Shown here: positions 29,242-37,695 of the stretch, in pieces
How positions within the stretch are numbered: position 1 is the first letter of the stretch
Layout of the letters: each line of letters opens with the position of its first letter
Translations under genes and position numbers: made by a program
Assembly (NCBI RefSeq): GCF_900182955.1
Contig: NZ_FXUL01000001.1
Location: forward strand, 372,001 to 436,000
Length of the DNA stretch: 64,000 bases
Reading direction: 5' to 3'
From: Noviherbaspirillum suwonense
GTDB lineage: Bacteria > Pseudomonadota > Gammaproteobacteria > Burkholderiales > Burkholderiaceae_D
The notes under the pieces: generated by a model
The model's database searches: none
Told to the model about the DNA's origin: nothing
Seen by the model: only the letters and a program-made list of their open reading frames with translations

Positions 29242-30188
29242 GCGACGGCGCCGGCCGCAGCTGCCCGGCCAGCTATGGCTATGGCCCCGCCGTGTTCCGG
29301 CGCGCGCCGGACTTTGCGGCCGCCACGCTGTATGTGGTCGGCGGCCTGTACGGCAATCCGCAGGCGCTGGACCAGGTCGAGCGGATCGCCGCGCTGGAGC
29401 CGGACGCGACCCTGGCGTTCAACGGCGACTTCCACTGGTTCGACACCGACCCCGCGGTGTTCGCCGACATCAACCGGCGCGTGCTGCGCCATATCGCGCT
29501 GCGCGGCAATGTCGAGACCGAGCTGGCCGCCGCCGATGCCGGCTTCGGCTGCGGCTGCGGCTACCCGGACGACGTGTCGGACGCCGACGTCGACCGTTCC
29601 AACCGGATACTGGAACGGCTGCGCGGCACCGCGCTGACCCAGCCGCTGCAGCGCGCGATGCTGGGCGGCCTGCCCATGCATGCGCTGGCCCTGGTCGGCG
29701 GCGCGCGCATCGGCATCGTGCATGGCGATGCGCAGGCGCTCGCCGGCTGGGGCTTCGCGCATGACAGGCTCGATGCGGCTGACGCGCAGGCAGACCTGCT
29801 GCAGCAGTTCGCCAGGGCCAATGTCGACGTGTTCGCCAGCAGCCATACCTGCCTGCCGGCGCTGCGCCGGCTCGATGGCCAGGGCAGGGCGCATGCGGTG
29901 ATCAACAACGGCGCGGCCGGCATGCCCAACTTTCTCGGCACGCACCATGGTGTCATCAGCCGCATCGCGACCACGCCGCCGCCGGCCGGCTTGCCGGTGC
30001 TGCATGAGCTTGCCTGGGAGGTCGGCGGACGCATGCTCCATGTCGCGGCCATCGCGCTTGCGTATGATCACTTGCGCTTCGAAGAACGCTTCCTGGCCGA
30101 CTGGCCGGCCGGCTCGGCCGCGCATGCGTCCTACTTCGGGCGCATCGCGCATGGACCGGCCTACACGCCACGGCAGGCCTACCTCTAG
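29238..30188 (+). CDS. Degenerate metallophosphoesterase-like protein
   Basis: A 316-aa protein of the calcineurin-like YfcE/MJ0936 layout, starting at GTG that overlaps the arsS stop. The normal first metal motif (SDxHGN) reads VGGLYGNPQALDQV, losing the Asp and His. Later motifs persist: FNGDFHW, LRGNVETEL, IVHGDAQ, SSHTCLP and INNGAAGMPN. An unusual CGCGYPDD segment follows the second motif. Because of the tight coupling with ArsS, a role in arsenosugar assembly (hydrolysis of a sugar phosphate or phosphodiester) is likely, but activity with this metal set is uncertain. Confidence 0.75.
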   Translation: MSDGAGRSCPASYGYGPAVFRRAPDFAAATLYVVGGLYGNPQALDQVERIAALEPDATLAFNGDFHWFDTDPAVFADINRRVLRHIALRGNVETELAAADAGFGCGCGYPDDVSDADVDRSNRILERLRGTALTQPLQRAMLGGLPMHALALVGGARIGIVHGDAQALAGWGFAHDRLDAADAQADLLQQFARANVDVFASSHTCLPALRRLDGQGRAHAVINNGAAGMPNFLGTHHGVISRIATTPPPAGLPVLHELAWEVGGRMLHVAAIALAYDHLRFEERFLADWPAGSAAHASYFGRIAHGPAYTPRQAYL

Positions 30189-30241
30189 CAAGTCCGGGCG
30201 ATGCCGCCCAGGGCACGATAAAAACATCACCGTAGGATTCC

Positions 30242-32392
30242 ATGAAAACCAGACGCCTGCTCCTGCTACTGCTGGCCGCCGCCGCGATTGCCGCCTTCTT
30301 CGTATTCGATCTCGGGCGTTACCTGAGCCTGGACGTGCTGAAGGCGCGGCAGGAAGCGCTGCAGGCCTATGCAGCGATGAATCCGCTGCGCAGCGCCGCG
30401 ATCTTCTTCGGCATCTATGTCGGCGCCACCGCGCTGTCGATACCGGGCGCGGTCATCCTCACGCTGGCTGCAGGCGCGGTGTTCGGCTTGTGGCGGGGCC
30501 TGCTGATCGTGTCCTTCGCGTCGGCGATCGGCGCGACGCTGGCTTTCCTGGCGGCCCGCTTCCTGCTGCGCGACTTCGTCACGCGCCGCTTCGGCGACCG
30601 CCTCAAGGCGATCGACCAGGGAATTGCGCGCGACGGCGCGTTCTACCTGTTCACGCTGCGGCTGGTGCCGCTGTTCCCGTTCTTCCTGATCAACCTGCTG
30701 ATGGGCCTGACCAACCTGCCGGCGCTGACGTTCTACTGGGTCAGCCAGGTCGGCATGCTGGCCGGCACCGCGGTCTATGTCAACGCCGGCACCCAGCTGG
30801 CGCAGCTCGAGTCGGTGCGCGGCATCCTGTCGCCTGGCCTGCTGCTGTCGTTCGCGCTGCTGGGCATCTTCCCGCTGGCGGCGAAGAAGGCGGTCGACAT
30901 CTACAAGGCGCGCAAGGTCTATGCGAAGTGGCCGAAGCCGCGCAAGACCGATTACAACATGGTGGTGATCGGCGCCGGCTCGGCCGGGCTGGTGTCGGCC
31001 TACATCGCCGCGGCGGTGAAGGCCAAGGTTGCGCTGGTCGAGCGCCACAGGATGGGCGGCGACTGCCTCAACACCGGCTGCGTGCCATCCAAGGCGCTGA
31101 TCAAGAGCGCGCGGCTGATGTCGCAGATCGGCAAGGCCGGCAATTACGGACTGAGCGACGCGCATGCGACCGTCGATTTCGCCGCGGTGATGGACCGTGT
31201 CCGGCATGTGATCGCCGAGATCGAGCCGCATGACTCGGTCGAACGCTACGCGGGCCTGGGCGTGGAAACCGTCGGCGGCGATGCCCGCATCGTGTCGCCG
31301 TTCGCGGTCGAGGTCACGCTGGCCGACGGCGGCAAGCGCACGCTCACCACCCGCAGCATCGTCATCGCCGCCGGCGCCCGGCCTTTCGTGCCGCCGATAC
31401 CGGGCCTGGACCAGGTCGGCTGCCTGACCTCGGACACGCTGTGGGAACTGCGCGAACTGCCGCGCCGGCTGCTGGTGCTGGGCGGCGGGCCGATAGGCTG
31501 CGAACTGGCGCAGGCCTTTGCGCGGCTGGGCTCGCAGGTCACGCAGGTGGAGATGAGCGACCGGCTGATGGCGCGCGAGGATGCGGAAGTGTCCGAACTG
31601 GTGGCCGCGCGCTTCCGGGCCGAGGGCATACAAGTGATGACCGGGCACAAGGCCGAGCGCTTCCTGGTCGAAGGCGGCGAGAAGATGCTCATTGCGAGTC
31701 ATGCGGGCGGCGAACTGCGCATTCCGTTCGACGCGTTGCTGTGCGCGGTAGGCCGCGTCGCCAATACCGCCGGTTATGGGCTGGAAGAACTGGGCATCCC
31801 GGTCACCAAGGCGCGCACGGTGGAAACCGACGACTACCTGCAGACGCTGTATCCGAACATATTGGCGGCTGGCGATGTCGCCGGCCCATACCAGTTCACG
31901 CACGTGGCCGCGCACCAGGCCTGGTATGCCGCGGTCAACGGCCTGTTCGGCCGCTTCCGCCGTTTCAAGGCCGACTACTCGGTGATCCCGTGGGCCACCT
32001 TCGTGGAGCCGGAAGTGGCGCGGGTAGGGTTGAACGAGCAGGACGCCAAGGAAAAAAACGTTGCGTATGAAGTGACCCGCTACGACATCGGCGAACTCGA
32101 CCGCGCCATTGCCGACGGCGTCGCGCACGGCTGGGTCAAGGTGCTGACCGTGCCGGGCAAGGACAAGATACTGGGCGCGACCATCGTCGGCGAGCATGCG
32201 GGCGACCTGATCGCCGAATACGTGCTGGCAATGAAGCACGGGCTGGGCATGAACAAGCTGCTGGGCACCATTCATATCTATCCGACGCTGGCCGAGGCCA
32301 ACAAGTACGCGGCCGGCAACTGGAAGCGCGCGCATGCGCCGGAGCGGCTGCTGGAATGGGTGCGGCGTTTCCATGCGTGGCAACGGGGGTGA
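30242..32392 (+). CDS. TVP38/TMEM64 membrane domain fused to mercuric-reductase-like flavoprotein
   Basis: A 716-aa fusion. Residues 1-225 form a DedA/TVP38-type membrane domain (FDLGRYLSLDVLKARQEAL, GATALSIPGAVILTLAAGAV, LRLVPLFPFFLINLLMGLTN). From about 238 there is a pyridine-nucleotide disulfide oxidoreductase: FAD motif VVIGAGSAGLVSAYIAAAV, redox pair GDCLNTGCVPSKALIKSARL, NAD motif VLGGGPIGCELAQAFARLGS, FAD DVAGPYQFTHVAAHQAWYA and the dimer domain ending IHIYPTLAEANKYAAG. The substrate is not mercury by necessity: no N-terminal HMA and no vicinal C-terminal Cys pair are present. Its place between ArsS and the glycosyltransferases suggests redox handling of the arsenical at the membrane. 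Confidence 0.88.
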   Translation: MKTRRLLLLLLAAAAIAAFFVFDLGRYLSLDVLKARQEALQAYAAMNPLRSAAIFFGIYVGATALSIPGAVILTLAAGAVFGLWRGLLIVSFASAIGATLAFLAARFLLRDFVTRRFGDRLKAIDQGIARDGAFYLFTLRLVPLFPFFLINLLMGLTNLPALTFYWVSQVGMLAGTAVYVNAGTQLAQLESVRGILSPGLLLSFALLGIFPLAAKKAVDIYKARKVYAKWPKPRKTDYNMVVIGAGSAGLVSAYIAAAVKAKVALVERHRMGGDCLNTGCVPSKALIKSARLMSQIGKAGNYGLSDAHATVDFAAVMDRVRHVIAEIEPHDSVERYAGLGVETVGGDARIVSPFAVEVTLADGGKRTLTTRSIVIAAGARPFVPPIPGLDQVGCLTSDTLWELRELPRRLLVLGGGPIGCELAQAFARLGSQVTQVEMSDRLMAREDAEVSELVAARFRAEGIQVMTGHKAERFLVEGGEKMLIASHAGGELRIPFDALLCAVGRVANTAGYGLEELGIPVTKARTVETDDYLQTLYPNILAAGDVAGPYQFTHVAAHQAWYAAVNGLFGRFRRFKADYSVIPWATFVEPEVARVGLNEQDAKEKNVAYEVTRYDIGELDRAIADGVAHGWVKVLTVPGKDKILGATIVGEHAGDLIAEYVLAMKHGLGMNKLLGTIHIYPTLAEANKYAAGNWKRAHAPERLLEWVRRFHAWQRG

Positions 32393-32399
32393 CCTCGGA

Positions 32400-33083
32400 A
32401 TGCAACTATCCATAGTCGTGCCGGTGCTGAACGAGGCAGCCGGCATCGATGCGATGCTGCTGCGGCTGGCGACGCTGCGGCGCGACGGCGCACAGCTCAT
32501 CGTGGTCGATGGCGGCAGCGAGGACGGCACGGCTGCGCTGGCAGCGCCGCACGCGGACGTCGTGCTGTCATCCCCACGCGGGCGGGCGTTGCAGATGCAT
32601 GCCGGTGCGCTGGCGGCAAGCGGCGACGCGCTCTTGTTCCTGCATGCCGACACCGTGCTGCCGCCGCGTGCCGGCGAGTTGATCGCACAGGCGCTCCGCA
32701 ACCGTGCATGGGGCCGATTCGACGTCGCGCTTGACGCCGATGGTCCGGCCTACCGGATGATCGCCGCGATGATGAACCTGCGTTCGCGGCTGACGTCGAT
32801 CGCCACCGGCGACCAGGCGATCTTCATGCGACGCGCCTTCTATGAGGCAGCCGGCGGATTCCCACCGCAGGCGTTGATGGAAGACATCGCCTTCTGCAAG
32901 CGGGCGCGCCGGCTCGCGCGGCCCGCCTGCCTGCGCGACAGGGTAGTGACCTCGGCGCGGCGCTGGGAAAAGAACGGCGTCTGGCGCACGGTGTTCCTGA
33001 TGTGGCGACTGCGGCTGGCCTATTTCCTGGGCGCTGATGCTGACACCCTGGCCTACCGCTACGGCTACCGGAGAAAACCGTGA
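32400..33083 (+). CDS. TIGR04283-type glycosyltransferase family 2 (arsenosugar cluster)
   Basis: A 227-aa GT-A fold transferase: LSIVVPVLNEAAGIDAMLLR, VVDGGSEDGTAALAA, SPRGRALQMHAGALAASGDA, FLHADTVLPPRAGELI (DxD-like HAD) and GDQAIFMRRAFYEAAGGFPP. This is the short rSAM/selenodomain-associated transferase 2 class that accompanies ArsS. It starts 7 bases after the fusion gene and overlaps the next gene by 4. It probably forms the glycosidic bond of the arsenosugar; donor and acceptor are unknown. Confidence 0.87.
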   Translation: MQLSIVVPVLNEAAGIDAMLLRLATLRRDGAQLIVVDGGSEDGTAALAAPHADVVLSSPRGRALQMHAGALAASGDALLFLHADTVLPPRAGELIAQALRNRAWGRFDVALDADGPAYRMIAAMMNLRSRLTSIATGDQAIFMRRAFYEAAGGFPPQALMEDIAFCKRARRLARPACLRDRVVTSARRWEKNGVWRTVFLMWRLRLAYFLGADADTLAYRYGYRRKP

Positions 33084-33727
33084 GCGTCATCCACGTGGCG
33101 ATCTTCACCAGGGCGCCTGTCGCCGGCGTCGCCAAGACGCGGCTGATACCGCTGCTGGGTGCGGAGGGCGCGGCCCGCGCGCAGCAGGCGATGACCTGGC
33201 ACATGCTGGAAATGGCGACCGCGCTGCCCGGCGCCACGGTATCGCTATGGTGCGCCGGCGATGTGGCGCATCCCTTCCTTCAACGCTGCAGCGCCCACTT
33301 TCATGTCGAATGTGTGCCGCAGTGCGATGGCGACCTCGGCATGCGGATGGCGGACTGCCTGCGCCGCGGGCTGGCGCTGAATGAACGGGTGCTGCTGACC
33401 GGCAGCGACGTTCCGGCCATGACGACCACTGACCTGGCGCAAGCCGCAGCCGCGCTGGACCATGCGCGCATGGTGTTTACCCCGGCTGAAGACGGTGGCT
33501 ATGTGCTGGTCGGCGCACGGCGCGGCGGCCTGGAAGCCGCTTGCTTCGACGATGTCATGTGGGGCGGCGCCGACGTCATGGCGCAGACACGGCAGCGCCT
33601 GGCGGCGCGCGGATGGCGCACCGGGCGCGACTGGCGCGAGATGCCCGCGCTGTGGGACGTGGACACGCCGGCGGATTTCGCGCGGGCGCTGGCGGAAACA
33701 CGGTTGCGGGCAGGTCCGCCGTACTGA
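33080..33727 (+). CDS. TIGR04282-type nucleotidyl/glycosyltransferase-like protein (arsenosugar cluster)
   Basis: A 215-aa protein of the CofC/GT-A-like fold, starting with GTG at 33080. Marks: VAIFTRAPVAGVAKTRLIPL, QCDGDLGMRMADCLRRGL, VLLTGSDVPAMTTTDLAQAA, VFTPAEDGGYVLVGARRG and PALWDVDTPADFARAL. It is the rSAM/selenodomain-associated transferase 1 class, found with ArsS and the TIGR04283 protein. By analogy with CofC it may activate a phosphorylated acid or sugar with a nucleotide. It is last of the cluster and convergent with the phytase-like gene. Confidence 0.87.
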   Translation: MSVIHVAIFTRAPVAGVAKTRLIPLLGAEGAARAQQAMTWHMLEMATALPGATVSLWCAGDVAHPFLQRCSAHFHVECVPQCDGDLGMRMADCLRRGLALNERVLLTGSDVPAMTTTDLAQAAAALDHARMVFTPAEDGGYVLVGARRGGLEAACFDDVMWGGADVMAQTRQRLAARGWRTGRDWREMPALWDVDTPADFARALAETRLRAGPPY

Positions 33728-33791
33728 TCCGGCCGGCTGTGCTCGACTGTCTGCGCGGCAGTGCGCAGCTTGCTCCCGCCGCCGCACTGCC

Positions 33792-35381
33792 TCATTGCCG
33801 CGCGACGTGGCCGTAGCAGGCTTTCAGCCCGTCGTAACGGTAGAAGTGGCTGTCAGGACCTAGCCTGGCTGCATCGCACGCCGCCTTGAACAGCCTCTCC
33901 CTTTCGTTGAAGAGCATCTTCACCAGAATGTCGCCCTCTGCATTGCGATACGTATCCCATTGCATGTTGGCGGCCATCGGCGTCAACACTGCGCCGCGCC
34001 AGGGGTTGTTGTCGTAGCTGAAGGCCTGCGAGGCCGGCAGGGGAACGATCAGGTCCTTCAGGCCCAGCAGGGTCGCAAGCGGCATCGTGGTTTCCGCATG
34101 GCCGAAGCGGAGGTTTGCGGCGGTGCGCATGTCGCCGCGGGCGATCGCGTCCACTTCGTTGAAGAAGTCGTCGAGCAGCACCTGCGCCATGCGGTAGGTT
34201 GCTCCCCGGCTTGCCGGAATGCTCGGCCCCTTGGTAATGAAGTCGTGCGCGTCCGAAAGGCTGGACAGCGCCTCCAGCTCTTCGGGAAGAAAGTAGGGCG
34301 CGAAGTCCAACGCGGCTTCGCGGCTGAGCCCGGGCGCGATGACATACAGGTTGTATAGCATGTCCACGGCATCGGACAGGCTGCCGACGCCGGTACGGCC
34401 GTCGCCTGTGATCGTGTTGGTGAAGTTGCCGTCGTCCGACGTGAAGGTGTAACTGCCCGCATTGGTGAAGCGGTAGCGCCCATCGTCGATCTTGTCGACA
34501 AATGCCTTGCTGAACAGGCGCTCCATGATTGCCCGCTCGATCGACTTGGTCTGCGGATTGTCTTCGAGCTTGCCGATGGCGGCGAGGTAGGCGGGCGACT
34601 CGAGAAAGGCCTGGTAGTCCAGGCTGTCGAGGTAGGTCCGGTAATACGGGTCGGCAGGCGCATCGACTTTTTCTCCCTCCGGCTTGAGGGCGAAGAAATA
34701 CAGCAGGAAGCGGTTGCTGCCGTCCGGCCTGGCCACCGGCGCGAGCGCCGGATAGCCGCTGGGGGCAGGCGGCCGGAACACCAGCGAGGCCAGCGTCGCC
34801 GACCCTGACGTGAGTGAGCGCGTGAAGAACAGCCCGCTGTCTTCGGCACGGTCGACCCCCGAACTGACCAGCACGATGCGGCGCGGCACGGTTTCAGCGG
34901 TCGCGCCCACCAGGTCGAAATGGCTTTTCATGCGACGCAGCATGCGCGCGGCGAGCTCCTGCTGTTCGGCAATGCCGAGCCGGGACAGATTGCCGTAGCC
35001 CGGACGCCCGATGTCCGGCACGCCAACACCGAGCAGCGCATTTGTTCGCATGAGCTTCAGGATGTCAGCGCCGAGTCTTTCACCGAGCGGGGTCAGCGCA
35101 GCGTCTTCCGCCGCCTTGCGCCAGATCGCGTACATGGCAAGGTCGTACTTGGGTGTGGCGAGTCCGCGCGATGCATGGCGTGCGACGAGCTGGGTGTGGA
35201 CCGGCGCATAGCCGGCTGGCGGCGCTTCGTAGCTTGCCGCATCCTGTTGCGGCTGGTAAGGCGTCTTGGTGCCGTAAAAAGCGCGCGTATCGGCAGAAGC
35301 CGGACGGGCTGCGCCCTCGCCGCCGCAGCCGGACTGCACGAGCATGGTGATCAGCAGTAAAGCCAGGGAGATTTTTTTCAT
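33792..35381 (-). CDS. MINPP-like histidine-acid phosphatase lipoprotein
   Basis: A 529-aa exported protein. The N terminus (LALLLITMLVQSGCGGEG) has a lipobox-like Cys, although the -3 residue is Gln rather than the usual Leu. The catalytic motif is VARHASRGLATPKYD (RHGxRx with Ala for Gly), and the distal proton donor is RFGHAETTMPL, the HAE form that marks multiple inositol polyphosphate phosphatases rather than HD-type acid phosphatases. The expected role is phytate or other organic phosphate hydrolysis at the cell surface. ATG 35381 is chosen for the signal peptide. It follows the F-box gene by 269 bases on the same strand. Confidence 0.78.
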   Translation of the reverse strand: MKKISLALLLITMLVQSGCGGEGAARPASADTRAFYGTKTPYQPQQDAASYEAPPAGYAPVHTQLVARHASRGLATPKYDLAMYAIWRKAAEDAALTPLGERLGADILKLMRTNALLGVGVPDIGRPGYGNLSRLGIAEQQELAARMLRRMKSHFDLVGATAETVPRRIVLVSSGVDRAEDSGLFFTRSLTSGSATLASLVFRPPAPSGYPALAPVARPDGSNRFLLYFFALKPEGEKVDAPADPYYRTYLDSLDYQAFLESPAYLAAIGKLEDNPQTKSIERAIMERLFSKAFVDKIDDGRYRFTNAGSYTFTSDDGNFTNTITGDGRTGVGSLSDAVDMLYNLYVIAPGLSREAALDFAPYFLPEELEALSSLSDAHDFITKGPSIPASRGATYRMAQVLLDDFFNEVDAIARGDMRTAANLRFGHAETTMPLATLLGLKDLIVPLPASQAFSYDNNPWRGAVLTPMAANMQWDTYRNAEGDILVKMLFNERERLFKAACDAARLGPDSHFYRYDGLKACYGHVARQ

Positions 35382-35650
35382 GTCAGGGTCTGAAGAGTGG
35401 TTGGCAAGAAAACGTGCACCATGGTCTGTGCGCCAATCAATCCGCTTGTTCCTCGACGCTGGCGAACTGCTATCGCTTGCGCAATGGGATCGCCGCTTTT
35501 CGAAAACCGCCGGGCCAGGACTCGCCTGGCTATCGTCACCATGGACATCACCTGCTTCATTCGCACCAGGGGCGAGCTGAACAAGCACTGATGGCAGGCC
35601 GGCGGCAAGTTAGCCGGTACGCTACCCATCGTCGATGCGTTCGCTGCCGC

Positions 35651-36787
35651 TTATCCAGGCTCCGCACTGAACGTGCGCTGCACCGGAGCCAGGAGCGCAT
35701 TCCATTCTTCCATTCGGATGAAGTCACGTTGAATGAGAATTTCCCTGATTGCTGCCAACGTGTCCGGCATGTCCCGGACGCCCTGCACCAGCGCAGGCAG
35801 CCAGGCAGATTCCTTGCTTCCCGGAGTCCAGGTCTTCTCCGGCAACAGCGCCATCAGGTAATCGAGACGGCCGACCGTTACCGCCAGCGCGGCGCGTTCC
35901 TTCGTTTGTGCAAGTCGTGAGACGACCAGCCCGATCGCGCCAAGAAAGGCGCATGCTTCGGCAGAACCTGCTTCCAGCTTGCCGTTCGCCGCTGCCATGA
36001 CAAGCGCGGTCAGCAGGGGGTTTTCCCAGCGTTCTTCAGCGCTACTGGACAGGTGCGCGTCTTTTACCTGGTAGCTTTTCGCGAGTCCGTGCGCGAGCAA
36101 CTGCATTGCAATGGCGGGAGAAGCCTGCGCGACCATCACCACCATCATCGCCAAGTTCAGTTGCGTCAATAAGCGCGAACGCGCATCGACGCCGATCCTG
36201 TCCGCATTGCCGTCGAGCCAGGCGACCGCGCCCGAAAGGACATCGCATTGCCAAGCCTCGCCGGAAGGTTCGAATCCTGCGAGAGCGAAGCATGCGTTGG
36301 CGACGAGCCGTTCGCTCGCGTTGGCAAACACCTCTTCATTCACGTCGGGCAGCAAGCGCGGTGAAAAGAAGACGAAGTCGAGATGTGCGGCACTATCTTC
36401 CGTAGCCGACGGCGCCGGAGGCTGCCGCGACGAAAAGGCATACGTGAATGCCATCGACCGCCTTAGCACGTCGACCAGAAGCCGCGCCTCGCCGGCGTTA
36501 TTCCAGCCTTGGGGCGCAACGCAATCAGCCGGGTGCAGGTGGCGTGAGTGGGTCTTGATCCAGGCTGGTAACTTGAGCAGGCGTTGCGGGTCCTCGCCCA
36601 GTTCTGCCGCCTGCCTGCGGCTCTTCAGCCAAGGCTCGCTCCAGGCATAGAAGCCGTGGCAGGTGCAGGCCAGCCGCTTGAAGTCCCGACGGTCTTCCAC
36701 GCGCAGCATGATGTTGGGCAGCACGTCGTTTGGTAACGGTGAATACGCTTGAATGTTGCGCGTGGTGCGCGCTATTGAATTGGCCAT
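35651..36787 (-). CDS. F-box-like domain protein, possible host-directed effector
   Basis: A 378-aa protein without signal peptide. Residues 16-58 read as a eukaryotic F-box: SPLPNDVLPNIMLRVEDR, then DFKRLACTCHGFYAWSEPWL, with the hallmark LP, DVL, I, D, L, C, F and W at the consensus spacing. The remaining 310 residues are helical and contain Ala/Leu-rich stretches without a recognised domain. F-boxes bind Skp1 of SCF ubiquitin ligases and in bacteria are known only from secreted effectors (for example Ralstonia GALA proteins, which join an F-box to leucine-rich repeats). GC is lower than in the flanking genes. Secretion and Skp1 binding are inferences. Confidence 0.7.
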   Translation of the reverse strand: MANSIARTTRNIQAYSPLPNDVLPNIMLRVEDRRDFKRLACTCHGFYAWSEPWLKSRRQAAELGEDPQRLLKLPAWIKTHSRHLHPADCVAPQGWNNAGEARLLVDVLRRSMAFTYAFSSRQPPAPSATEDSAAHLDFVFFSPRLLPDVNEEVFANASERLVANACFALAGFEPSGEAWQCDVLSGAVAWLDGNADRIGVDARSRLLTQLNLAMMVVMVAQASPAIAMQLLAHGLAKSYQVKDAHLSSSAEERWENPLLTALVMAAANGKLEAGSAEACAFLGAIGLVVSRLAQTKERAALAVTVGRLDYLMALLPEKTWTPGSKESAWLPALVQGVRDMPDTLAAIREILIQRDFIRMEEWNALLAPVQRTFSAEPG

Positions 36788-36798
36788 TTGTCCGTTCT

Positions 36799-36846
36799 CC
36801 GGGTTATGCCGTTCATGAAATTGAACGGCACGTGCTAGTAACCCGG
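36799..36846 (-). promoter_or_regulatory. Leader hairpin over the F-box gene ribosome site
   Basis: The inner inverted repeat is TGCCGTTCA (36807-36815) with TGAACGGCA (36822-36830). An outer pair, CCGGGTTA (36799-36806) with TAACCCGG (36839-36846), stacks on it with an 8-base bulge on one side. In the mRNA the 3' arm runs into CCGGAGAACGG, so the base of the stem covers part of the Shine-Dalgarno, 12 bases before the ATG. Confidence 0.55.
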
Positions 36847-36930
36847 GAATGCGGCTTGTTCAGAAATGGTCGAACGGTGCGAACCACCAGAGCGTGATGT
36901 GTTGCCTTTACTGCCTGCGATCTCGCCTTC

Positions 36931-37680
36931 CTACTCCTGCGCCTTCCTCGTCAGCCCGAGATAGGTATCGATCACCTTCGGATCATTCGCAAGCTGCTCC
37001 GCCGGCCCTTCCAGCGCGATGTCGCCGGTCTCCAGCACGTACGCATAGTCGGCCACCTGCAGCGCCGCCCGCGCATTCTGCTCGACCAGCAGGATGGCGA
37101 CGCCGGTCTCCTTGAGGCTGACGATGATGTGGAAGATTTCCTTGACGATCAGCGGCGCCAGGCCGAGGCTGGGCTCGTCCAGCATCAGCAGGCGCGGCTT
37201 GGCCATCAGCGCGCGGCCCACCGCCAGCATCTGGCGTTCGCCGCCGGACAGGGTGCCGGCGTCCTGCTTGCGGCGTTCCTTCAGGCGGGGAAAGAGCCGG
37301 TAGACCTCGTCGAGCTGGTCGCCGTAGTTGCGCTCGCCGGCCTTGTAGCGGCGGTAGCTGCCCAGCTGCAGGTTGTCTTCCACGGTCATGGTGGCGAACA
37401 GCTCGCGCTTCTCCGGCACTAGGCACATGCCGCGCGCGACCCGCGATTCGATCGCCACGCCGGTCAGGTCGCTGCCGTTGAGCATGACCTGGCCGCGGGC
37501 CGCGCCCGCGGCCGGCAGCGCGCCGGCAATCGCGTTGAGCATGGTGGACTTGCCGGCGCCGTTGGGGCCGATCACGGTCACGATCTGGCCCGGGGCCACG
37601 GTCAGGCTGGCGCCGTGCAGCGCCTCGACCTTGCCGTATCCCACGTGCAGGTCGCGTACTTCAAGTATCGGTGTGCTCAT
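36931..37680 (-). CDS. livF: Branched-chain amino acid-type ABC transporter ATP-binding protein LivF (operon 1)
   Basis: A 249-aa ABC ATPase. Walker [15 protein letters not shown], signature [20 protein letters not shown], Walker [17 protein letters not shown] and the LivF end [17 protein letters not shown]. It is last in the minus-strand order SBP, LivH, LivM-LivG fusion, LivF, starting 15 bases after the fusion gene. HAAT transporters import amino acids, amides or aromatic acids; nothing here fixes the substrate. Confidence 0.93.
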   Translation of the reverse strand: MSTPILEVRDLHVGYGKVEALHGASLTVAPGQIVTVIGPNGAGKSTMLNAIAGALPAAGAARGQVMLNGSDLTGVAIESRVARGMCLVPEKRELFATMTVEDNLQLGSYRRYKAGERNYGDQLDEVYRLFPRLKERRKQDAGTLSGGERQMLAVGRALMAKPRLLMLDEPSLGLAPLIVKEIFHIIVSLKETGVAILLVEQNARAALQVADYAYVLETGDIALEGPAEQLANDPKVIDTYLGLTRKAQE

Positions 37681-37695
37681 CAGGTCTCCGCGCCT

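Noticed and set aside
29108-29764. A second frame within the arsS/phosphoesterase region giving 218 codons
   Set aside because: It is Arg/Ala/Gly-rich without motifs and lies over the phosphoesterase gene, whose own motifs are in another frame.
30266-32701. An 811-codon open frame on the minus strand opposite the TVP38-flavoprotein fusion
   Set aside because: It mirrors codon bias of the real gene (GC-rich third positions) and has no motif; the sense strand has complete FAD and redox motifs.
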